In this document: positions 53,990 to 59,649 of the stretch, in pieces
Numbering within the stretch: the first letter of the stretch is position 1
How the letters are laid out: the number at the start of each line of letters is the position of its first letter
Assembly: GCF_030680935.1 (NCBI RefSeq)
Contig: NZ_JAUXUP010000065.1
Span: forward strand, 1 to 64,000
Reading direction: 5' to 3'
DNA: 64,000 nt
DNA from: Polaromonas sp.
GTDB lineage: Bacteria > Pseudomonadota > Gammaproteobacteria > Burkholderiales > Burkholderiaceae_C
Made by a program: the position numbers and the translations under genes
Notes under the pieces: model-generated
The model's database searches: none
Seen by the model: only the letters and a program-made list of their open reading frames with translations
What the model was told of the DNA's origin: nothing

Positions 53990-54805
53990 TCAAGCCGGTG
54001 GCGCCCTGACGGGAAAATCAGGCAGCCGCGCCTGGGCCAGTTCGGCATGGAAGTATTGTTCCAGCTCGCGGACAAATTCTGCCGTATGCAGCGGCGCCTC
54101 AAAACGCCGGCCAAGCCGTACTTTATAGGTGATGGGCATCCGGGGTGTCCACAGCAAGGACCAGCCTTTACCCAGAAAACCTGAATCAGTTTCTATAAAC
54201 ACCGTCTGTACCGGCACCCCGGCACTTTTGGCAATCAGCCCGGTGGTGCCCTGAATGCGCCCGACGGGGAATCGCGTGGTGCGTGTGCCCTCGGGAAACA
54301 GCAGCAGATGGCTGCCCCGGTGCAAGTCGTCCACTGCCAGTTGCACCATGGTGCGCAGCGGCGTGTTGCGGATGTAGCCGGCCAGCCGGGCACCCGCACC
54401 GTAGAAAACACTGTTCACCAGCTCGGCCTTCATGATGCAGGCCGCGCCAGGCAGGCGCGAAAGAATCATCACCGCATCCAGTAGTGACGGATGGTTGGGC
54501 GCAATCACCATGGGCGGGGCATCGCGCAGCGCATCGAGCTCAGACAGGTCAAAGCGACAAGCCCCCATCAACACCAGAAAGTGCAGGTAGCGGCGCGTCA
54601 TCGCGGTCACCAGATGCCGGCCCAGCCGTTTGCTCATGACACGCGGAAGCAGCGCACGCATGGGAAAGGCCAACAGGGTCACAACCAGGCACATCACGCC
54701 CAGCAGCAGATAGCCCAGGTGCATGCGCAGGGTCTCATGCAGGGCCCTGCGCCCGGCGGGCAAAGCCAGCGGCTCGGTGAGGAGAATGTTCGAGTCCTGT
54801 TCCAT
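53990..54805 (-). CDS. PlsC-type 1-acyl-glycerol-3-phosphate acyltransferase
   Basis: 271 residues starting ATG 54805. Two hydrophobic helices near residues 25-50. The acyltransferase motifs are NHPSLLDAVMIL (HX4D) and LLLFPEGTRTTRF (PEGTR). It would transfer an acyl group, or the aryl-polyene chain, to a sugar or glycerol phosphate acceptor. It follows the halogenase gene by 24 bp and precedes the glycosyltransferase gene by 61 bp, same strand. Confidence 0.9.
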   Translation of the reverse strand: MEQDSNILLTEPLALPAGRRALHETLRMHLGYLLLGVMCLVVTLLAFPMRALLPRVMSKRLGRHLVTAMTRRYLHFLVLMGACRFDLSELDALRDAPPMVIAPNHPSLLDAVMILSRLPGAACIMKAELVNSVFYGAGARLAGYIRNTPLRTMVQLAVDDLHRGSHLLLFPEGTRTTRFPVGRIQGTTGLIAKSAGVPVQTVFIETDSGFLGKGWSLLWTPRMPITYKVRLGRRFEAPLHTAEFVRELEQYFHAELAQARLPDFPVRAPPA

Positions 54806-54828
54806 GGGCTTGCTTTGTTGGCCGTCGG

Positions 54829-56178
54829 TCAATGCGCAGCCGGGGCAGCGTCTTCCACCACGCGGATATTGGCTTTGCGCAGGCGCATGGCTTGCAAGGA
54901 GCGCTTGAAGTTCAGGGCAGAGGCCACATAAAAAATGCCTTTCAATACCGCCAGCGACCGCCAAATCGGCGTCTTGCCAAAAATGTCACCAGCCAGCATG
55001 GACAGCAGCGCCTCCTTGACGCGCCAGACATTGCTGGGCGCCATGAAGAGGTCGCGCATGGTCGGGTTGGTGACGCGGTAGATAAACCACGAAAACTCTT
55101 TGGGTCCCTTGCGCACCTGGCCGTCAAAACGGGCCAGCGCGGCTGCGGCTTTGGCCGGCTCGCGCAGGCAGGTGTCCACCGTTTCGGCGCCGACAAAACC
55201 GCCTTGCATGGCCAGCATCACGCCCGATGAAAAAACCGGGTCAATGAAAGTGAAGGCGTCGCCAATCATGATGTAGCCCGGGCCATGGGTGCGGTCGCAG
55301 GCATAGGAAAAATTGCCGGTCGCTTCGACATCGGAGGACAGCGTGGCGAGGGCCAGCCTTTCGCTGAGGGCCGGGCACAGCGCAATGGTATCGAGAAAAA
55401 ACTCCCGCACCGTCTTGGTCCGCGTCTTCAGGTAATGCGGCCACACCACCGCACCCACGCTGGTAAACCCATCGGCCAGCGGAATGAACCAGAACCAGCC
55501 GTGGTCAAACCAGAAGATGGTGATGTTGCCCTCGTCCTGGCCTGCGTGCCGGGTGGCGCCAGTGAAGTGGCCGTACAGGGCCGAGCTGTTGTGTTTGGGG
55601 TTGCGCCGCTTCATGTCAAACTGCTTGCCCAGCAGCGTGTCGCGGCCCGAGGCATCCACCACAAAACGTGCGCGCCACTGCTGGGTGCGGCCGTCTTCAT
55701 GCTCGGCCTGCACCGTCGCGCCGTCCGGGCCGCCCGAAAAAGCCACATCGCGCACACGGCAGCCTTCAATCACCTCGGCACCTGCCTTGGCGGCATTGCG
55801 GATCAGGATTTCATCAAATTCGGAGCGCCGCACCTGGTAAGAAAACGGCATGGATTTGTCCCACGCATCGGCAAACTGGAAGGTCTGGCTTTTGCTTTCG
55901 TGCCAGGGAGAGACAAACTCGGCGCCCCACTTTTCCATGCCAATGGCCTTGACGGCATCTGCAACCCCCAATTTTTCAAGCAGGGGCAGGTTGGCAGGCA
56001 GCAGCGACTCACCAATGTGAAAGCGCGGGTGATGCTCTTTTTCAAGCAGCACCACCTTGTGGCCCCGCTGCGCCAGCAAGGCGGCGGCGGTGGCGCCTGC
56101 CGGGCCGCCGCCTATCACCAGCACGTCGCAGGGGGTCAATCCGTCTGCCGGGGCGGCCTCGATGATGGGTTCGGTCAT
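54829..56178 (-). CDS. Flavin-dependent halogenase-like enzyme of the aryl-polyene cluster
   Basis: 449 residues from ATG 56178. FAD-binding GxGxxG-like VIGGGPAGA (21-29), then the halogenase IGESLLPANL. The catalytic Lys motif KWGAEF gives K83, WxWxIP appears as WFWFIP (228-233) and FxxPxxSxG as FIDPVFSSG (311-319). These three motifs together identify FADH2-dependent phenolic halogenases. They also distinguish this protein from ordinary aromatic hydroxylases. The probable role is to halogenate the aryl head, as in xanthomonadins. First gene of the minus-strand arm; a longer frame to 56214 was discarded. Confidence 0.86.
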   Translation of the reverse strand: MTEPIIEAAPADGLTPCDVLVIGGGPAGATAAALLAQRGHKVVLLEKEHHPRFHIGESLLPANLPLLEKLGVADAVKAIGMEKWGAEFVSPWHESKSQTFQFADAWDKSMPFSYQVRRSEFDEILIRNAAKAGAEVIEGCRVRDVAFSGGPDGATVQAEHEDGRTQQWRARFVVDASGRDTLLGKQFDMKRRNPKHNSSALYGHFTGATRHAGQDEGNITIFWFDHGWFWFIPLADGFTSVGAVVWPHYLKTRTKTVREFFLDTIALCPALSERLALATLSSDVEATGNFSYACDRTHGPGYIMIGDAFTFIDPVFSSGVMLAMQGGFVGAETVDTCLREPAKAAAALARFDGQVRKGPKEFSWFIYRVTNPTMRDLFMAPSNVWRVKEALLSMLAGDIFGKTPIWRSLAVLKGIFYVASALNFKRSLQAMRLRKANIRVVEDAAPAAH

Positions 56179-56326
56179 TTTGTTTCCCTGTCTGGAATGC
56201 CGCATCTGCCGCACTTGCGGGTCGGGTCTGCGGGCATTTCTGGCTGTACATCCAGCACAGCTCTTCAGGGAGTTTATGGCCGCAGGCGGCGGATTCTTGT
56301 AGTGAAATGTCTAGTCTTGCAGTTTC

Positions 56327-56536
56327 ATGCAAGGGCAGGGCCAGCTCGTAGCCGCATTCAACACGCGCCACGGTGTCTTCGACTACAGGGACTACCCGCG
56401 CCAGAGGCAGTGGTCGAAATACCGCGGGTGCCGCGTCGGAGGCGACTTCCTGCTGATCTACCGAGTCGTGATGGTCGACGAGCCATGAGGCGCCGCGGTC
56501 TTCGCGCGCGTCGGCACCCACTCCGGGCGCTTCTAG
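56327..56536 (+). pseudogene. YafQ/RelE-like toxin relic
   Basis: A frame from ATG 56327 encodes YRGCRVGGDFLLIYRVVMVDEP, then a TGA at 56486-56488, then GAAVFARVGTHSGRF to TAG 56534. The motif GDFLLIYR and the ending VGTHSxxF are characteristic of YafQ-type toxins. The in-frame stop and the missing N-terminal half indicate a decayed gene. No antitoxin gene was seen. Confidence 0.55.
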
Positions 56537-56880
56537 CCGCCCGACGCAAAAACAGGCACCGTCACGGCGAAAGCGGCCACCAGAGCGCGCAGCGCCCAGA
56601 GCGCGATCTCGTCGGGCTCCGTCACCCAACCTGCCACCAGGGCGGCCGTCGCCACCAGCCCGCCCAGACACATGGCGACAAGAAATCGGGCGTCGCCATG
56701 ACCCCAATCGACCGCATTGACCAGCCAGCTGGCCAACACCGCCGCGAGAACGGCTGCGGCCAGCCATCCAGGCAGGCGGCGCTGAGCGGCCACGGCGAAT
56801 TGAACGGCGCGACGCGCCCAGTCGCGCGGCGCGGCGGATATCAGCCCCAACGGAAGAGACGGCGGAAGTGGCCGTTCCAT
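56533..56880 (-). CDS. Small membrane protein of unknown function
   Basis: 115 residues starting ATG 56880 (MERPLPPSLPLG). Three hydrophobic segments at about 40-57, 65-85 and 93-112, with charged loops WGHGDARF and TEPDEIALW. No family was recognised. It lies 16 bp after the stop of the CopZ-like gene on the same strand. It may be a remnant or companion of a metal-resistance unit. Real coding is moderately likely, given the ATG, hydrophobic pattern and packing. Confidence 0.55.
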   Translation of the reverse strand: MERPLPPSLPLGLISAAPRDWARRAVQFAVAAQRRLPGWLAAAVLAAVLASWLVNAVDWGHGDARFLVAMCLGGLVATAALVAGWVTEPDEIALWALRALVAAFAVTVPVFASGG

Positions 56881-56896
56881 TGCCGAAGCTCCCGTC

Positions 56897-57091
56897 TCAC
56901 TGGGCTGGCGGGTAGCCGGCTTCGGCCAGCGCCTCGGCGAAGTCCGCGCGGTCCTCATTCGAAGAGATCTTGACCTGATGGACGCTCAGGTCGACCTCGA
57001 CCTTGGCGGCGGGGTCGACGAGCTTGCAGGTCTGCGCAACGGTGCTGGCGCAGTGGCCGCAGGTCATGTCGGGGAGATTGAATTCGATCAT
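56897..57091 (-). CDS. CopZ-like heavy-metal-associated (HMA) domain protein
   Basis: 64 residues: one HMA domain with metal-binding DMTCGHCASTVAQT (CxxC, Cys 11 and 14 approximately) and the typical beta-alpha-beta-beta-alpha-beta fold ending near LAEAGYPPAQ. Such proteins chaperone Cu(I) or related ions to P-type ATPases. The ATG at 57091 has GGAG 11 bp upstream. A longer frame to 57511 has no homologous sequence. It is divergent from the ATPase relic at 57290-57409, so it is probably the surviving member of a copper-handling unit. Confidence 0.85.
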   Translation of the reverse strand: MIEFNLPDMTCGHCASTVAQTCKLVDPAAKVEVDLSVHQVKISSNEDRADFAEALAEAGYPPAQ

Positions 57092-57133
57092 GGCTAACTC
57101 CAAAAAAGTGGATGAAGGCCTGGATCGTCGAGG

Positions 57134-57154
57134 TTGACACTGGGGCAGAGTCAA
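57134..57154. promoter_or_regulatory. 21-bp dyad upstream of the copZ-like gene
   Basis: TTGACACTGGGGCAGAGTCAA is an inverted repeat with paired arms TTGAC-x-CTG and CAG-x-GTCAA, one unpaired position and a 3-bp centre. Read on the minus strand it begins TTGACTCTG and 19 bp later comes GACGAT, close to promoter spacing for MerR-family regulated promoters. It is a candidate operator for the copZ-like gene. Confidence 0.5.
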
Positions 57155-57188
57155 GAGGGCGCGGGAAAAACTTTTTTTCGGAAGGGGC

Positions 57189-57219
57189 TTGACCTTAACA
57201 TGATGGCAAGGTTGATGAT
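57189..57219 (+). promoter_or_regulatory. MerR/CueR-type promoter with 19-bp spacer
   Basis: TTGACC (57189-57194) and GATGAT (57214-57219) are separated by 19 bp. Between them lies the imperfect dyad ACCTT...AAGGT (57192-57196 and 57208-57212), part of ACCTTAACATGATGGCAAGGT. The long spacer with an internal dyad is the hallmark of metal-responsive MerR-family promoters. It faces the P-type ATPase relic. Confidence 0.65.
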
Positions 57220-57289
57220 CCTTCCATCGCCCGGATTTTCGGGCGTATCGAGCCAAACATGCAGAAAGCGCCCACGCTGCAGCGAACCT

Positions 57290-57409
57290 GGCGGACATGA
57301 ACTTGCAGAAGCCTGGTTTCACCTTCCGATCGAAGGCATGGCCTGCAGCTCGTGCCTGCCCGGCGCCACAAAGCCTCTGGCCAACGTGCCCATCGCCGCC
57401 CCCTTCTGA
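57290..57409 (+). pseudogene. Remnant of a copper-type P-type ATPase (N-terminal HMA start only)
   Basis: A plus-strand frame reads WFHLPIEGMACSSC, then LPGATKPLANVPIAAPF and stops at 57409. LPIEGMxCxSC is the usual beginning of the first HMA domain of CopA-type ATPases (here EGMACSSC). The rest of the ATPase (over 700 codons) is missing, so this is a truncated gene downstream of the MerR-type promoter. No intact copA or regulator gene is present in the window. Confidence 0.6.
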
Positions 57410-57542
57410 ACGGTCGGGAAGTCTGACCAGTTTGACGGTCAAGTCAGCCTTCATCTCGCCTCCAGGCCCCAGGCGAGCGCCTCCAGCGCAGGTCCGGGAA
57501 GCTTGAAGCAACTATTTCCTGGCGTTCGTTTGTGCTCCAGGT

Positions 57543-57556
57543 TTGACGCAGATCAA
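57543..57556. promoter_or_regulatory. FNR/Anr-type box upstream of the inverse autotransporter gene
   Basis: TTGAC-GCAG-ATCAA matches the TTGAT-N4-ATCAA consensus at nine of ten defined positions. It stands about 130 bp upstream of the start codon at 57686, consistent with oxygen-responsive activation. The rest of the 594-bp gap between 57092 and 57685 holds the metal-related dyads and the ATPase relic; no other gene was seen. Confidence 0.55.
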
Positions 57557-57685
57557 AAAATCCTTTCTCCATCCGCCCAGAATCGACACATCTGCTAACA
57601 ATATTCTTCTCAAGCGCGGCGAATCCTGTTCGCTCAAGCACCGAAACAGCGGTTTTTTGGCAGTTCAAGAAAGGGAGCAAGTCCA

Positions 57686-58612
57686 ATGAAGAAAACCTCA
57701 ATGGCGGTCCTGGCGGCGGGCCTGTTCGGCCTGCTTTCTGCGCGGGCCGCTGACCCTGTCGCGCTGACGGCGGTAGCGCCTCAAACCGCCGCCCAGCCGC
57801 CAGCAAGCGGCTTGAGCCTGCCCGACTGGCTGCGCCGGACCGACATCAGCGTCGAATCGATGGACAGAAACAACCCGACCTGGTCGGTTGAAACGGTGCA
57901 GCCGATTTACCAGACGCCCAGGACCTTGAGCGATACGGTTTTTTTCCAGGGTCGCTGGGGCCGTCGCAACAGTGACAACACCTTCAATCTTGGCTTGGGG
58001 TATCGCAAGCTGCTAGATGACAAGACCTGGCTACTGGGTGTGAATACCTTTTACGACACGACGACCAGGTACGACCACAAACGCTGGGGCCTGGGCGCCG
58101 AGGCGATCGGTCAGTATTTGACCTTTCGCACCAACTTTTACCACGCCATCAGCGGCGAAAGAACAATATCCCTGATCAACGGGATCAGCACGACGGAAAA
58201 GGCGCTGAGTGGTCACGATTTCGAGATCGATGCCCCGCTTCCTTATCTTTCCTGGATGCGCGTGGCCGCCAACGCCTACCGCTGGAAAAGTGCAACCAGC
58301 GGGGTGGACGACGTCAAAGGCGCCAAGCTGGCATTCAAGGGCAATATCTCAAAGAATGTCTCCCTAGAGCTGGGCCGCCAGGACGATAACTACAGCCGTC
58401 CGGCATCGTTCATCAAAATCTCCTACAACCTGCTGGGAAATCCGGGCAACGGCGTGGCGGGGACCCTGCTCACAGGCCTGCGCAGTCCGGTTTCATTCGA
58501 GGCGCGCGACCTGACGCTGCACACGCTTGACAAGGTGCGCAGGCAGAACGATATCGTTGTGGAAAGAAAGACCAGCGGCGGTAGTGGTGTAACGATTGGG
58601 CGGAGGAATTGA
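57686..58612 (+). CDS. Inverse autotransporter beta-barrel protein without passenger
   Basis: 308 residues. Signal peptide 1-22 (ends SARAADP). Residues about 48-290 correspond to the inverse autotransporter (IAT) beta-domain: TVFFQGRWGRRNSDNTFNLG, GYRKLLDDKTWLLGVNTFYD and RWGLGAEAIGQYLTFRTNFY are classic barrel strands. Intimins and invasins have large Ig-like passengers after the barrel, but here the protein ends about 30 residues after it (VRRQNDIVVERKTSG). Ribosome binding site AAAGGGAGC lies 7 bp before ATG 57686. It is followed 2 bp later by the secreted protein gene, which could supply the missing surface domain. Confidence 0.85.
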   Translation: MKKTSMAVLAAGLFGLLSARAADPVALTAVAPQTAAQPPASGLSLPDWLRRTDISVESMDRNNPTWSVETVQPIYQTPRTLSDTVFFQGRWGRRNSDNTFNLGLGYRKLLDDKTWLLGVNTFYDTTTRYDHKRWGLGAEAIGQYLTFRTNFYHAISGERTISLINGISTTEKALSGHDFEIDAPLPYLSWMRVAANAYRWKSATSGVDDVKGAKLAFKGNISKNVSLELGRQDDNYSRPASFIKISYNLLGNPGNGVAGTLLTGLRSPVSFEARDLTLHTLDKVRRQNDIVVERKTSGGSGVTIGRRN

Positions 58613-58614
58613 CG

Positions 58615-59346
58615 ATGACCTTGTTTAAAAAGCGCTCTGGTAGCAGTGCGGCGGGTTGGCTCGCAGCGGCGGTCGTTGCTGTTTCAGGCAGCGCGTGGTC
58701 TGGACCGATTGTCACGGCTGGCGGCAAGGCGGCCACGCCGAGCAAGTATGTCGTCACGATCAAATCAATACAATTCCGTCGTCTGGATGGGACGTTCTGG
58801 AACTTTTTCTCAGGCGCATCTTCCATCGACCTGGGCAGCGGCAAGGTGCAAGCCGGTGGCTCCGGCGGCGCAATTGGTGAAGGCGTTTCAATTCCTGCGG
58901 GTGCCTACAACGGCATCCGGGTCACCCTTGCGCGCAACTTCACGATGAATGGCTCGGCTACGTCAGTCGGCCCCGGCGCTGCAGCCACGTGCTCCACCGG
59001 CGGTAGCGGTGACATCGTTAGTGGCGGGTATACCATCCAGGTGGTCAACCGCAATGGCTCGACCGATGACCGCGTACTGTCGGTCCCGCCGGAAGCCAAT
59101 GCCGCGATCGGCAATGTGCCGGGGATGGCGATTGTCGGCTCAGACCTTCAAATGACAACCAGCTTGCCGGTTTTCGCGGTGCTGGCCACGGCGACGGCGG
59201 CTCCCAATATAGGGGTGAAATTCGACGTCGCCAATACGATGGAGTTCCTGAACACCGGTGCGGCCTGTTATGCGATTGTCCTGCCACCCACGGTGACCAT
59301 CACCGACCCGGGCGGCTCGTCCTCCACGCTGGCCAGCCCCCTGTAG
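58615..59346 (+). CDS. Secreted DUF4382-like beta-sandwich protein, partner of the IAT barrel
   Basis: 243 residues. Signal peptide with hydrophobic core AAGWLAAAVVAVSGSAWSG. Mature domain: KYVVTIKSIQFRRLDGTFWN, IDLGSGKVQAG, VSIPAGAYNGIRVTL; this order (strand, W-containing strand, IPAGxYxxIR) resembles DUF4382 domains of surface proteins. Cysteines at two places (ATCSTGGS, AACYAIV) may pair. Preceded by RBS CGGAGGA at 58601-58607, which selects ATG 58615 rather than TTG 58609. It overlaps no other gene and is coupled to the barrel gene (2-bp gap). Function unknown. Confidence 0.75.
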   Translation: MTLFKKRSGSSAAGWLAAAVVAVSGSAWSGPIVTAGGKAATPSKYVVTIKSIQFRRLDGTFWNFFSGASSIDLGSGKVQAGGSGGAIGEGVSIPAGAYNGIRVTLARNFTMNGSATSVGPGAAATCSTGGSGDIVSGGYTIQVVNRNGSTDDRVLSVPPEANAAIGNVPGMAIVGSDLQMTTSLPVFAVLATATAAPNIGVKFDVANTMEFLNTGAACYAIVLPPTVTITDPGGSSSTLASPL

Positions 59347-59362
59347 ATCGTCCGGCCATCCA

Positions 59363-59395
59363 GAAAACACCCGCGCTTCGCGGGTGTTTTCTTTT
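59363..59395 (+). terminator. Rho-independent terminator after the IAT operon
   Basis: GAAAACACCCGCG (59363-59375), loop CTT and CGCGGGTGTTTTC (59379-59391) form a perfect 13-bp stem followed by TTTT. It lies 17 bp after the stop codon. Confidence 0.92.
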
Positions 59396-59559
59396 CCGGC
59401 CCCGGCCGCAGGGGAAAACGTCCCTGCAAGCGCTCGCCAACCCAAATCGTCCGGCGATACCTTGGAAGCTTTTCGGCGGATGCACTCCTACCTGCCCGGG
59501 AGCTTGCAGCCATCTGGCATCCCATTTGCAGTGGATAATTAAATCCAGTCACCCTCCCC

Positions 59560-59573
59560 CCGGCCCCCCCCCC
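59560..59573. repeat. Poly-C tract upstream of mutS
   Basis: A run of ten C residues (59564-59573), preceded by another run of C6 separated by GG. It lies in the 303-bp gap between the IAT operon and mutS, which otherwise holds the terminator and no visible gene. Homopolymer runs of this length are prone to slippage. Confidence 0.7.
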
Positions 59574-59649
59574 GCAGGCACGGGGAACTGAAAGGCATTT
59601 AACGGCCCTGGAAGGCCACCGGAGGATGCAAATTTCAGCTAAGTTGTTC

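Noticed and set aside
57092..57511. A long upstream extension of the CopZ-like frame
   Set aside because: It would give a 204-residue protein with an unrelated lead crossing the operator dyads and the ATPase relic. The ATG at 57091 has its own ribosome binding site and gives a standard HMA protein.
59626..59649. ATG 59626 as the mutS start
   Set aside because: The GGAGG motif lies immediately against it with no spacer. The sequence [16 protein letters not shown] from ATG 59650 fits the short N-termini of related MutS proteins better, though the start remains uncertain.
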